Positions 41,507 to 50,726 are shown, counted from the stretch's first letter. The stretch is DNA of 64,000 nt from Paenalicyclobacillus ferrooxydans (GCF_001399675.1 NZ_LJCO01000077.1:62001-126000), one strand, 5' to 3'. Made by a program: numbers and translations. The notes: generated by a model not told the origin, from the sequence alone.

Positions 41507-41947
41507 ACCATCGCTCCCCCAAACCCATCTTGATTTTTAAGGTCTTATTTGATTCGTCGTGAACAAAAACGGCAGCGAAATGGACGATTTCGTGTGGTAC
41601 GATACGAAACGACTAAGAGAGGAATCTCCGCCAACAAATACGCATTCTGTGCCTGGATCTACGGGAAGAACCATCGCACTAAAGAACATTTGCGCCAGTG
41701 ACAGAAACGGATACCCATGAGGCAGTGATGAAGACTTTTCCTGTTTTAGGAGTAGGACCTGCACATCTCCTATCATACCCGAGAATTCTAGGAGAAGAAA
41801 AGTAGTTTGAGTAAATTCAGGAGCGTAGATTGTACCGTATGGTATAGTTCAAAATAACTTTTATCCGCCGGAAAACAAAGGTCCTAAATATAAAGGTCCT
41901 ACTTACACGTCCGTTTGGGAGTAGGGTTTATAATATAGTCATAAGTT
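41507..41947. other. Gene-free region between response regulator and GGDEF gene
   Basis: 441 bases. A 79-codon frame (41537-41776, minus) lacks a ribosome site and family resemblance. TATAAT at 41929 probably serves the GGDEF gene. Nothing else is recognised. Confidence 0.6.
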
Positions 41948-42802
41948 ATGAGGGAAGGTCTAACCCGATTGAAAACAAATAAGTTATATTTTTGGTTAGC
42001 CATTATATTCTTGACCGTATTACCAATTGGAATTGACCACTTCAATGCCGTGTACCATTTAAATGCTCCTTTAGTTTGGATGATTTATATTCTCCCATGC
42101 ATCTTAGTTATGATTGCATACCCTTCATGGAAAGCGACCATTACCTCAGGTATTATATTTAGTTTCATTGAATACACCGATGTAATTACTGGTCATCGTT
42201 GGGTTAATATCATTGGAATCATACTCATTATCAGTGGTTCACTCTTATATTGGATCATCATCATCACCATGGCATATTTCAGATTGAGATATGAAGAGCT
42301 ACTAAAAGATGTAAAGCAAACATCATATATTGACCCATTGACCGGTATTTATAATAGACGATATTTTGACTCGCATCTTCAGTCAGCCGTGACTTCAAAT
42401 AAAAATCAATCTTTGATTTTGAATATATTGGATTTGGACTACTTCAAACGAATCAATGACACATATGGTCACCTATGCGGGGATCTTGCACTCCAACATA
42501 TATGTTCTCTCATCAAAAGTAACATGCGTGAAACCGATATTCTGTCGAGAATTGGCGGGGAAGAATTTGCGGTCATTTTCTCAAATACAAGCATAGACGA
42601 AGCGCAACAGGTTTGCGAACGAATACGCGAAGCTGTAGAGAAAACGGAATTCCGTTACAAAAATCATCCGATTAACCTGACCATTAGCTTAGGCTTATCA
42701 CAATATGGTGGAGAAGATTTTTATGAATTCATTGATAAGAGCGATAAAGCATTATTAACAGCTAAACAAAGAGGAAGAAATCAGCTGGTTATAACTTACT
42801 AG
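41948..42802 (+). CDS. Membrane GGDEF-domain diguanylate cyclase with intact I-site
   Basis: 284 residues. Four or so TM helices in the first 110 residues (LYFWLAIIFLTVLPIGI, WMIYILPCILVMIAY, IIGIILIISGSLLYWIIIIT), then a GGDEF domain: IDPLTGIYNRRYFD, ILDLDYFKRINDTYGHLCGD and SRIGGEEFAVIF (GGEEF at 203-207). RETD at 194-197 is an intact product-inhibition site, unlike the other cyclase. The gene is clearly more AT-rich than its neighbours, hinting at separate acquisition. Start is open: ATG 41948 lies only about 13 bases after TATAAT, and TTG 41969 with AGGGAAGG ten bases upstream may be the true start. Confidence 0.9.
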   Translation: MREGLTRLKTNKLYFWLAIIFLTVLPIGIDHFNAVYHLNAPLVWMIYILPCILVMIAYPSWKATITSGIIFSFIEYTDVITGHRWVNIIGIILIISGSLLYWIIIITMAYFRLRYEELLKDVKQTSYIDPLTGIYNRRYFDSHLQSAVTSNKNQSLILNILDLDYFKRINDTYGHLCGDLALQHICSLIKSNMRETDILSRIGGEEFAVIFSNTSIDEAQQVCERIREAVEKTEFRYKNHPINLTISLGLSQYGGEDFYEFIDKSDKALLTAKQRGRNQLVITY

Positions 42803-42838
42803 TTGCGACTCATTAACGGAAGCATTGTTAATGCAAAC

Positions 42839-42867
42839 GGAGGCTTATGTGCAAAAAGCAAGCCTCC
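42839..42867. terminator. Bidirectional terminator between convergent genes
   Basis: GGAGGCTT / AAGCCTCC around 13 bases, 36 bases after the GGDEF gene and 10 bases from the protease stop. The loop carries an A5/T5 tract. Confidence 0.65.
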
Positions 42868-42876
42868 ATTCATGAA

Positions 42877-44121
42877 TCACCACGCGTTCCGATATCCATG
42901 GTCCGGATCGAACACGTGTCTACGACCATGGCGCCATCCCCAGCCCTGTGAGAAGTTCGATCCGGGAATAAGCGTTTGACCACCGCCTACACTGGTCACT
43001 CCGGAACTACCTGCACCGATGCCCGTACCCAGCGTTTCCGTGGAGAAGGACTCTCCATCGCTCCCCACAGCTGACGGCGCCATCAGCACATCCCCATAGT
43101 TGTCCATGAGCGCTACGGGTGTGACTTGATTGGCCGCTGCGTCAAAAGCCTGACCATCCACAGTCGCACCAGAGTAGTTTACCGTCCCCATGTTCGCCAG
43201 TGGATACAAGTTGTGATTTCCATTAGATGGGTCCTCACTAATCCACTCGGCCGAAGTACTCACTCCTTGCGCATAACTGTTACTGACTGACACAGGAATC
43301 GTCTTCGTTATCGCATTTCCTGACGGCGGCTTCACTGTGAAGGTGATATCCCACGTACTACCGCTCACTTTCGATACTTTTGCTTGAATGGTCGATCCGA
43401 TGGGAACCGTCATCACGGGTTTCGCTGCAGTCGGAAGCTTCTCCCAGAAGATATCAGCAACAGGTTGCCCATTCTGGAACTGCTCCATCGTTCCCATCTG
43501 CAGAAGGTCGTGGTTCGTCACGCCGCCAAGTCCTATCCACTGCGCGGCTACACTGCTCTCGGTCCCTGAGATGTTCGGCACCGTCCAGCTGCCGGAAATG
43601 CTGGTATAGCCAGTTGACGTACTGGGCGTGTCAATGTAACCTGACCAATTTCCAGATGGCTGGGTATTTGCTGGCAACGATACCGTCTGGCCCGATTGAG
43701 TCTGTGACTGACTCTGTACCAGAGACTGTGCCGGTTGCACTTGTCCTTGCGGCTGTGTTTGTGATTGCTCTTGCTGCCACTCGCTCTCGAGTTGTTCCTG
43801 CTGCTGCAACTGACGTTGCACCTGCGACAGTAACTGGCCCGTGGAATTTGTGAAAAAGCTGACAAGTTGTTGCCCGCCGGGCTGCTGCTCGAGTTGTTGC
43901 ATACCCTGTTGGATCTCCTGTTGAATCTGTTGTTCAATCTGTTGCTGAATCTGTGTCAGCCCCCACTCATTTGCTGGTGGCGACGACAGGACACCTGCGG
44001 AAAATTTAGCGGTATTGTCAGCTATGTTTGCAGAGGAGTTATGGCTCCATACGGTGTACGTTCCCATTCCGGCAATGGCCACGAACGAAGCAGTTCCGAG
44101 TAATTTCATTCTCTTCTTCAT
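42877..44121 (-). CDS. G1-family (eqolisin-type) glutamic endopeptidase precursor
   Basis: 414 residues. An N-terminal hydrophobic export segment (LLGTASFVAIAGMGTYTVW) is followed by a Gln-rich, probably helical propeptide (residues about 55-145, many QQ and EQQ). The G1 fold is recognised from PSGNWSGY and SGSWTVPNI, the catalytic Gln194 in VAAQWIGLGG and catalytic Glu292 in SAEWISEDPSNG. Bacterial members from Alicyclobacillus are acid-active secreted peptidases. ATG 44121 follows AGGAGGGG by 8 bases. The short Gly/His/Arg-rich C-terminus (GWGWRHGRRHVFDPDHGY) is unusual and unassigned. It is monocistronic. Confidence 0.9.
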   Translation of the reverse strand: MKKRMKLLGTASFVAIAGMGTYTVWSHNSSANIADNTAKFSAGVLSSPPANEWGLTQIQQQIEQQIQQEIQQGMQQLEQQPGGQQLVSFFTNSTGQLLSQVQRQLQQQEQLESEWQQEQSQTQPQGQVQPAQSLVQSQSQTQSGQTVSLPANTQPSGNWSGYIDTPSTSTGYTSISGSWTVPNISGTESSVAAQWIGLGGVTNHDLLQMGTMEQFQNGQPVADIFWEKLPTAAKPVMTVPIGSTIQAKVSKVSGSTWDITFTVKPPSGNAITKTIPVSVSNSYAQGVSTSAEWISEDPSNGNHNLYPLANMGTVNYSGATVDGQAFDAAANQVTPVALMDNYGDVLMAPSAVGSDGESFSTETLGTGIGAGSSGVTSVGGGQTLIPGSNFSQGWGWRHGRRHVFDPDHGYRNAW

Positions 44122-44465
44122 CGTCGATTCCCCTCCTATCGAAAGTTTCTTTTCTGGTCAAACATCCAAGTTCACTTCCATCGCCATGTTCCCGGATTCA
44201 TGAGGTACCCTAGCCGGCGAGTCTAGCTAATCTATATCCACTGCTCCGAGCCTTACTAGACTTCTAAGACAAAGTTTAACCTGTGATTGTGGAAAAAGGA
44301 TGGAATCGCTATGAAATTCGTATGAAGATGCCACGCCAAACCAAACCTACGTAATTCTCTAGCGCATGGATCGCAGATGCCACTCAGTGGCATCGGAACA
44401 TCGCTTGGCACGCCGGATGTGCCAACCCCATCCACAAGCGGAACAGCTACTTGAGTCAAACCACT
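44122..44465. other. Region without a gene upstream of the G1 protease
   Basis: It contains the protease promoter side and an out-of-frame read-through extension of the decayed transferase gene (a frame ending at 44256 that has no family resemblance). No further element is recognised. Confidence 0.55.
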
Positions 44466-44501
44466 AAAAAGGAAGGTCCTGAGCAAGCTCTCGGACCTTC
44501 C
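44466..44501 (-). terminator. Terminator of the decayed glycosylphosphotransferase
   Basis: On the minus strand GGAAGGTCC ... GGACCTTCC (nine pairs, 13-base loop) then TTTTT, 40 bases beyond the old stop codon. Confidence 0.85.
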
Positions 44502-44539
44502 TTCGTCTCTGCAATAAGGCTTCTTATCAAAGGAGAATA

Positions 44540-45914
44540 TTAACTTGCACCCTTTCGCTTGAGCACAGCAGGGAGTGCGGAAGAGAATCTTCACATCAGA
44601 CCAATATGTATCGATATATTGGAGGTCCAATTGCATCCAATCTTCAAAGTCGATCTCGTTGCGGCCCCCAATCTGCCACAAGCATGTAATTCCTGGATTG
44701 ACACTGAGTCGGCGTGCATGTTGCAGATTATATTGGTCCACCTCGGTTGGCTGCGGTGGCCTTGGTCCAACAAGACTCATATGCCCCCGTAACACATTAA
44801 AGAGCTGAGGCAATTCGTCAAGGCTCGTTTTGCGCAGGAACCCACCTACCCGTGTGATCCTTGGGTCGTTTGCAATCTTGAACACAGGGCCGGACATCTG
44901 GTTCAGGTGAATCAATTCAGCACGCATCTTCTCTGCTCAGCCCTCATACTGCGAAATTTGTACATCCGAAAGGTCTTCCCGTGGATACCGGATCGAAGCT
45001 GTGAAAATATTATCGGGCCACCATCGTCAAGTTTAACGGCTAAGGCAATAAGAACGAGTGCAGGGCACAGTAGGATAAGTATTGCAACACTAAAAACGAC
45101 ATCCGTCATCCGTTTCCAAAGAATCCCTATCGGGGAATGTGGGACCTGAGAAACGACCATACGGGCTACGCCCATGCTATGTACAATTTGACTGTTTGCC
45201 GGACGATTGCCCAAGGAGTCCAGCAATAGTTCGACAGGCATACCCAACAACTCGCAACTGCGAATTACAGTTTCCGTCCGTTCGTCAGAAAGCGGAAGTG
45301 TTACAACCACTCCATCAACAGGATAATGTCGTAAAACATCCACAAAGTCGTCGATGTCTCCAAGGTATGGAACTGCTCCAGAGAAGATCTCGTCACCGAC
45401 AAAACCGATTACAGGAAGTCCGGTTTCCAGATGGTCGAGCACGCCTCGAATGTACCGTGCTGATGAGGCCTGAGCACCCATGACAAGACGCGTTTCATAT
45501 CTGTCCCGGTGCTACGAATGATGCCGAGTCCCATTCGGATCCCGAGGCGGACGATAATCATGAGAATCATAGTAATGAGAAATTCGGAGGCGACAAACAA
45601 GCGGCTCAATCCTTGTAGTTTTAGAACAAATGATAGCGACGTGAAAATGAACACGGCCAACGCGCTTACCTGGAGAACAATCCAGAATTTTTTCACAAAG
45701 TACGTTAATCGTCGCACTGGGTATTCGCCCGCTAACAGGAGTGCGGTCACCCAAGATATAACCGTGTACAACAAGGTGTTGTAGTACATCGCGTGAAAGG
45801 CTGGTTCGCCGATGGTCAGCCTAGTCAATTGGAACGTAAAATAAAAACTAAAAAAACAACAATAACATCTGTGAGGAGCCCGATTCTGCGTTGGTTTGTG
45901 CTAAATGTCTCCAC
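44540..45914 (-). pseudogene. Polyprenyl glycosylphosphotransferase (initiating sugar transferase), broken by about four frameshifts
   Basis: Consecutive frames together spell one enzyme: RRIGLLTDVIVVFLVFILRS (TM1, from GTG 45914), then from about 45830 TRLTIGEPAFHAMYYNTLL with further TMs, then from about 45480 VMGAQASSARYIRGVLDHLE and VIGFVGD (nucleotide-binding-like domain) to FRMYKFRSMRAEQRR, then from about 44925 AELIHLNQMSGPVFKIANDP, KTSLDELPQLFNVL, MSLVGPRPP, and finally, one frame over at about 44575, LPAVLKRKGAS-stop at 44540. Each break is a single-base shift. The intact family member lies at the right edge of the window, so function may be replaced. Sequencing error is possible but no neighbouring gene shows such breaks. 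Confidence 0.88.
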
Positions 45915-46046
45915 TGTTCTCACCCAAATAACAAAGTAGGAATTCTATGATGCCCCACTTCTCTACATTCGACAAACATTTCCAAACACATACAATTCAC
46001 ACAAAAATAGTAAAAACTATATTGTGACGATACTGGGTAAAATAGG

Positions 46047-46178
46047 TCACAAAGAAGCCGTCCTTACGGATGGCCCATTGGCCGGTGACGCCAGCCACGT
46101 AACCAGGGCAAGGGCCAGCATACCCGCACCTGTCTGACGGACAGCATACCTTACCTTCGGTCCTGAATCCTTTTGCAT
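46047..46178 (-). CDS. Small hydrophobic peptide, 43 residues
   Basis: ATG 46178 has an excellent site (AAAGGGGGA, spacing 6-7). The product begins MQKDSGPKVRYAVRQTGAGM and has a hydrophobic run LALALVTWLASPA that could be a TM helix or signal. No family recognised. An inverted repeat (46217-46254) lies about 40 bases upstream. Located between the rhamnose genes and the decayed transferase, it may be a leader peptide or a small membrane protein of the glycan locus. Confidence 0.6.
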   Translation of the reverse strand: MQKDSGPKVRYAVRQTGAGMLALALVTWLASPANGPSVRTASL

Positions 46179-46216
46179 ATTTGTCCCCCTTTCTAGATAT
46201 TCGTGAGATAGAAAAC

Positions 46217-46254
46217 GGTCGACAAAGGTTGCCAAAATGCAGCAAATGTCGACC
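46217..46254. promoter_or_regulatory. Inverted repeat upstream of the small peptide gene
   Basis: GGTCGACA and TGTCGACC, eight perfect bases separated by 22. Could be an operator for regulation of the 46047 gene and the transferase behind it. Confidence 0.5.
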
Positions 46255-46364
46255 TATCATTTATACCACGCGTTCGAGAAATATTATCCAGAATGGGGAC
46301 ATATAAGCAGGCACTATAGTTATAACTTCACTGTCTACATTCGCAATCTATAAGCGGATTTATA

Positions 46365-46379
46365 ACCCTGCTACAGGGT
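46365..46379 (-). terminator. Small hairpin after the rhamnose genes
   Basis: ACCCTG, loop TAG (minus strand), CAGGGT, then TATAAAT; 8 bases past the rfbC stop. Weak, but it marks the end of the rml run. Confidence 0.45.
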
Positions 46380-46386
46380 AATTCTG

Positions 46387-46935
46387 TTAGAACACGTCGG
46401 CTTCGCTTAGCCTCGGATGTCTTTGATCTTTGTCCGACAGAGTTGGTTTACTTGTAGGCCAGTCGATGCCTATCTCGGGGTCACTCCACAAAATACCCCT
46501 GTCGTGCTCAGGAGAGTAATACGCATCCACTTTATACTGGACTTCTGTGTTTGGGACCAAGGTGCAGAACCCGTGCGCAAATCCTTGTGGAATCAGTAAC
46601 TGGCGCTGATTCTCTGCTGACAAAATGACGCCCACCCACTGGCCGAACGTTGGGGATTGCTTCCGAATATCGACGGCAACGTCGTACACGGCCCCGCGTG
46701 TCGCGCGAACGAGCTTCGTCTGCGCATGAGGAGGGAGTTGATAATGCAGTCCTCGAATCGTTCCGGACTGCACCGACAATGAGTGGTTGTCTTGCACAAA
46801 GTTCGTCTCGATGCCGAGTTCGCTGAAAGCCAGTTGATTATAACTCTCAGTAAAAAAACCGCGGTTATCCTCGAAGATCTTCGGCTCTAATATTACAACG
46901 CCGCTGAGAGCAGTCTCTATTATCTTCACGTTCAT
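46387..46935 (-). CDS. rfbC: dTDP-4-dehydrorhamnose 3,5-epimerase
   Basis: 182 residues, normal length. Cupin-fold enzyme converting dTDP-4-keto-6-deoxyglucose to the L-lyxo form in dTDP-L-rhamnose synthesis. Seen: FEDNRGFFTESYN, FVQDNHSLS, the catalytic His in GTIRGLHYQLPPHAQTKL, the Asp in VYDVAVDIRKQSPTFG, IPQGFAHGFC, and the Tyr in VQYKVDAYYSPEHDRGI with LWSDPEIGIDWP. Last gene of the rml run, 61 bases after the reductase. Cytosolic. Confidence 0.95.
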   Translation of the reverse strand: MNVKIIETALSGVVILEPKIFEDNRGFFTESYNQLAFSELGIETNFVQDNHSLSVQSGTIRGLHYQLPPHAQTKLVRATRGAVYDVAVDIRKQSPTFGQWVGVILSAENQRQLLIPQGFAHGFCTLVPNTEVQYKVDAYYSPEHDRGILWSDPEIGIDWPTSKPTLSDKDQRHPRLSEADVF

Positions 46936-46996
46936 CGACTCCGTTCTTTTCCACTTCTAACCCATCTATGTACATAAACTTTAACTTTCTCCGTGG

Positions 46997-47845
46997 TCAC
47001 TCCGTATTCAGTTCACCCAAAAAACGGTGAAGCGCGTCCCGCCAGTGAGGGAGTTCCGAAAAACCATTCGTGCGTATCGCAACGTGATCGAGCGTTGAAT
47101 TACGAGGTCTCGGCGCAGGTCGTGGAAACTCTGCCGTCGTACACGGGTTAACCGTTACAGCGAGACCTGACGCTTCGAAGATGGCCTTAGCAAATTCGTA
47201 CCAAGTGCACGAACCAGTGTTAGACGCATGGTAAACCCCATACCCATCGGAGACGATAAGGTCACCAATGAACGATGCTAGGTCCACGGTATATGTGGGA
47301 GAGCCTTTCTGGTCATTGACCACCTGCAGCGCGTCACGTTCTTGCCCTAGCTTTAACATGGTCTTGACGAAGTTTCCACCACCAATGCCAAAAACCCAGG
47401 AGGTCCGAACGATAAAATAACGAGAGCTTAATGTCTGTGTTAAAATCTCTCCACCCAACTTTGACTGACCGTAAATGCTTGCTGGATGGACAAGGTCATA
47501 TTCCCGATACGGCCTTTCCGAGTTTCCATCGAATACGTAATCCGTACTGATGTAACAGACTTTCGCCCCAACCGATTCAGCAGCGACGGCTATGTTCCGA
47601 CTCCCATCTGTGTTCACCCGAAAAGCTTCGTCAACCTCAACCTCCGCTTTATCGACAGCCGTATAGGCTGCCGCGTGCACCACAGCGTCCGGGCGAATCA
47701 TCTCTATGACGACCTTAACCTGAACACCGTTGCACACATCAAGTCCATCGCGTCCCAAACCTGTGACTTCATGGCCCGCTTGACTGAGAACTCGTCGTAA
47801 ATCGTAACCGAGTTGCCCATTCGCTCCTGTCACAAGGATTTTCAT
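46997..47845 (-). CDS. rfbD: dTDP-4-dehydrorhamnose reductase
   Basis: 282 residues. NADPH-dependent SDR enzyme for the last step to dTDP-L-rhamnose. N-terminal MKILVTGANGQLGYDL; AAAYTAVDKAE; STDYVFDGNSERPYRE; catalytic Tyr/Lys in YGQSKLGGE; late TRPRPRNS-like stretch PRPAPRPRNSTLDHVA binding the substrate. Its ATG overlaps the stop of rfbB by 4 bases (ATGA), so translation is coupled. Cytosolic. Confidence 0.95.
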   Translation of the reverse strand: MKILVTGANGQLGYDLRRVLSQAGHEVTGLGRDGLDVCNGVQVKVVIEMIRPDAVVHAAAYTAVDKAEVEVDEAFRVNTDGSRNIAVAAESVGAKVCYISTDYVFDGNSERPYREYDLVHPASIYGQSKLGGEILTQTLSSRYFIVRTSWVFGIGGGNFVKTMLKLGQERDALQVVNDQKGSPTYTVDLASFIGDLIVSDGYGVYHASNTGSCTWYEFAKAIFEASGLAVTVNPCTTAEFPRPAPRPRNSTLDHVAIRTNGFSELPHWRDALHRFLGELNTE

Positions 47846-48864
47846 GTCAATGAACCCAACCTGTCCCCGTATTGTTGATCATAATACTTGCGGTATTCCC
47901 CAGACAAAACATTTTCCCACCAGTCTGGGTGGTTAACGTACCATTGGACGGTCTCTCGCAGTCCCTCCTCAAAGGTATAGCGAGGTTCCCATCCGAGTTC
48001 CTTTCGGATTTTTGAAGCATCTATCGCATATCGCCTGTCATGGCCAAGTCTGTCTTCCACGAATTGAATCAGAGATTCCGGCTTGTCGAGTTGCTTCAAG
48101 ATGGACTTTACAATTTCGATATTCGCACGTTCATTATCGCCTCCGACGTTATAAACTTCGCCATCACGTCCTTCATGAAGAACCAAATCAATCGCTCTAC
48201 AGTGGTCTTCAACGTGTAACCAGTCGCGGATATTCAGGCCATCTCCGTACACCGGTAATGGCTGGTCGTGAAGTGCATTGATGATCATCAGAGGAATCAG
48301 CTTCTCCGGGAACTGATATGGACCGTAGTTGTTAGAACAACGAGTAATGTTCACAGGGAGGCCGTAGGTCTCGTGATACGCACGAACCAAGCAGTCTGCG
48401 CCAGCCTTACTCGCTGAGTAGGGGCTGTTAGGTAACAGAGGACTCTCCTCGGTAAAGTAACCCGTCGTCCCGAGTGTCCCGTACACCTCATCCGTGGAAA
48501 CTTGTACAAACTTTTGAATATCACACATCCGAGCCTTTTCAAGCAATATCTGGGTACCTAACACGTTTGTTCGGACAAATGCAGCAGGATCGAGGATACT
48601 ACGATCCACATGCGACTCAGCTGCAAAGTTCACTACTATATCTATCCCCTGTCGAAATATTTGTTCCACGTCATGTTTTGACGTAATGTCTCCACGAATG
48701 AAGTGATAATTCGGCACGTCTTCAACGTTGGCTAGAGATTCCAGGTTACCGGCATAGGTAAGAGTGTCGAAATTCAAAATCATATCCTGAGGATGAGTTT
48801 TGCACATATACCGTATGAAGTTTCCTCCTATAAAGCCAGCACCACCGGTAACAAGTATCCGCAA
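47842..48864 (-). CDS. rfbB: dTDP-glucose 4,6-dehydratase
   Basis: About 340 residues. NAD-dependent SDR enzyme making dTDP-4-keto-6-deoxyglucose. Seen: RILVTGGAGFIGGNFIRY, LTYAGNLESL, FAAESHVDRSI, QVSTDEVYGTL with catalytic Thr-Asp-Glu, YSASKAGADCLVRAY with Tyr/Lys, and NITRCSNNYGPYQFPEKLIP. TTG 48864 has AAGGA 9 bases upstream; TTG 48873 is too close. Sits 12 bases after rfbA. Cytosolic. Confidence 0.95.
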   Translation of the reverse strand: MRILVTGGAGFIGGNFIRYMCKTHPQDMILNFDTLTYAGNLESLANVEDVPNYHFIRGDITSKHDVEQIFRQGIDIVVNFAAESHVDRSILDPAAFVRTNVLGTQILLEKARMCDIQKFVQVSTDEVYGTLGTTGYFTEESPLLPNSPYSASKAGADCLVRAYHETYGLPVNITRCSNNYGPYQFPEKLIPLMIINALHDQPLPVYGDGLNIRDWLHVEDHCRAIDLVLHEGRDGEVYNVGGDNERANIEIVKSILKQLDKPESLIQFVEDRLGHDRRYAIDASKIRKELGWEPRYTFEEGLRETVQWYVNHPDWWENVLSGEYRKYYDQQYGDRLGSLT

Positions 48865-48876
48865 CTCAATCAATCC

Positions 48877-49617
48877 TTATCGCCTGTAGTTATACTTATC
48901 GCCATAGTTGATAGATCGAGCCAACTCATTGGCTCGAAAGTAGCTTTCTGGGGTTCCTGCATCCGTCCACCAGCCTTCAAGAATTCCATATGTAAGTTGC
49001 CCAATTGAGATATAGGCATTGTTAACGTCTGTTATCTCATATTCACCACGAGCAGAAGGCTTTAGCTCGCGTATGATACCGAAGACCTGACTGTCATACA
49101 GGTAAATCCCTGTAACCGCATATGACGATTTCGGGTTCACAGGTTTCTCCTCAATTCTGACTATCTTGTCTCCGTCCAACTCGGGTACGCCAAACCGCTG
49201 GGGATCCGCCACCTTGGAAACGAGAATGCTAGCGCCGCGATTCCGCTTTTGAAAAGCTTGCACAAACGGAGTTATGTCTGCTCCAAACACATTGTCTCCT
49301 AAAATTACTGCCATAGAATCTTCTCCAACGAAATCCTCTGCCAGACCAAGCGCTTCCGCAATCCCACCAGCTTTGTCTTGTACTTTATAGGTAAAGTCAA
49401 CTCCAAAATCATGGCCACTCCCAAGCAGGTTTACAACAGACCCCATATGCTCCCGGCCCGTTACGATTAAAATATCTCTAATACTGGCCATTGTGAGCCT
49501 AAAGATGGCATGATAAATCATTGGGTAGTTTCCCACAGGGAGAAGATGTTTGTTCGTGATTTTGGTAAGGGGGTAGAGTCGAGAACCCGTTCCTCCAGCT
49601 AAAATTATACCCTTCAT
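48877..49617 (-). CDS. rfbA: Glucose-1-phosphate thymidylyltransferase, short form
   Basis: 246 residues, about 45 fewer than the common RmlA; it lacks the C-terminal helical extension that forms the allosteric site. It makes dTDP-glucose from glucose-1-phosphate and dTTP. Seen: MKGIILAGGTGSRLYPLTKI, NKHLLPVGNYPMIYH, VILGDNVFG (metal Asp), FGVPELDGDKIVRIEEKP, TGIYLYDSQVF and WWTDAGTPESYFRANE. Such short forms occur with spore-coat or thermophile rhamnose sets. First gene of the four-gene rml run; 49 bases after galU. Confidence 0.93.
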   Translation of the reverse strand: MKGIILAGGTGSRLYPLTKITNKHLLPVGNYPMIYHAIFRLTMASIRDILIVTGREHMGSVVNLLGSGHDFGVDFTYKVQDKAGGIAEALGLAEDFVGEDSMAVILGDNVFGADITPFVQAFQKRNRGASILVSKVADPQRFGVPELDGDKIVRIEEKPVNPKSSYAVTGIYLYDSQVFGIIRELKPSARGEYEITDVNNAYISIGQLTYGILEGWWTDAGTPESYFRANELARSINYGDKYNYRR

Positions 49618-49666
49618 TGCGCTCCTCCACTTGGTCTGACTATAGGGTGAATGGCAAGCTTAATCC

Positions 49667-50563
49667 CTAGCGGGTGGTTACTGCCGACGACTCCTTCAGA
49701 AGTCGACTCATCAAATCACGAACTAACGGGGCCAATTCTGGTCGACGTAGTGCTGTTTCAAGGTTCGCACGAATATATCCCATCTTCTCCCCGACGTCGA
49801 ACCTATATCCCTCGAAGCGGTATGCTATGCTTCCTTGTATGGCAGTAAGTTTTCTAATGGCGCCAGTAAGCTGGATTTCTTGATCCACTCCAAAAGGTTC
49901 TCCTTCAAGTAACGGGAATATTTCCGGAGTCAAAATATACCTACCTGTAATCGCAAGATTCGAAGGAGCTTCGTCTACGGATGGCTTTTCAATAAGATCG
50001 CGCAATTTGTAAGTTCTGTCTGAAATCCAATCTCCATCAACAATCCCGTAACGATGTACCTCGGCCCTTGCCACTTCCTGTATCGCAACAACGCTTTGTC
50101 CAAACTCATCGTAAACATCCATAAGTTGCTTCAGGCATGGTTTGTTCCCTTGGACAATATCGTCTCCAAGGAGCACTGCGAAGGGTTCATTTCCAATAAA
50201 TCTCCTGGCAACCCATACCGCGTGTCCCAATCCTAAAGGGTGCTTTTGTCGTATGTAATGGATCCGTGCCATACTCGAGATATGTTCAATTTCTTTTAAC
50301 AGACTATTCTTTCCTTTTGATATCAGTTGTTCCTCTAATTCTACTGTTCTGTCGAAGTGGTCCTCAATTGCTCGCTTGCCTTTTCCGGTAACTAGAATAA
50401 TATCTTCTATACCCGATGCAATTGCCTCTTCAAGAATATACTGAATGGTTGGCTTGTCCACAATAGGTAACATTTCCTTTGGCATAGCTTTAGTGGCCGG
50501 GAGAAATCTTGTTCCAAGTCCTGCAGCAGGAATTACAGCCTTTTTAACTTTCGGATACGGCAT
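49667..50563 (-). CDS. galU: UTP-glucose-1-phosphate uridylyltransferase
   Basis: 298 residues (GtaB/GalU). It makes UDP-glucose, the precursor of UDP-galactose and hence UDP-galactofuranose for the Glf enzyme encoded upstream. Seen: KKAVIPAAGLGTRFLPATKA then MPKEMLPIVDKPTIQYI, HPLGLGHAVWVARRF, VLLGDDIVQG, EKPSVDEAPSNLAITGRYIL and GYRFDVGEKMGYIRANL. ATG 50563 follows GGGTGAGGG. Cytosolic. Confidence 0.95.
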   Translation of the reverse strand: MPYPKVKKAVIPAAGLGTRFLPATKAMPKEMLPIVDKPTIQYILEEAIASGIEDIILVTGKGKRAIEDHFDRTVELEEQLISKGKNSLLKEIEHISSMARIHYIRQKHPLGLGHAVWVARRFIGNEPFAVLLGDDIVQGNKPCLKQLMDVYDEFGQSVVAIQEVARAEVHRYGIVDGDWISDRTYKLRDLIEKPSVDEAPSNLAITGRYILTPEIFPLLEGEPFGVDQEIQLTGAIRKLTAIQGSIAYRFEGYRFDVGEKMGYIRANLETALRRPELAPLVRDLMSRLLKESSAVTTR

Positions 50564-50726
50564 TTAGCACCCTCACCCTTCTAATCTATCTAATTCAAGG
50601 GACGCTTGTAGCGGATAGCCCAAAATATGGTTAACTAGTCACCTAGAGAATTGCTAAAACACCATTAAAGCCGGGAATTCAAGATATGTGCCCTAGAGAT
50701 TTGATTATCTTACCAGGATGGAGCTC

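Noticed and set aside
41537..41776. 79-codon frame between the response regulator and the GGDEF gene
   Set aside because: No ribosome site at its ATG, no recognised domain; could be a relic but nothing supports it.
44256..44540. C-terminal extension of the sugar transferase frame
   Set aside because: The true family C-terminus (LPAVLKRKGAS-stop) is in the adjacent frame; the extension is out-of-frame read-through including the terminator.
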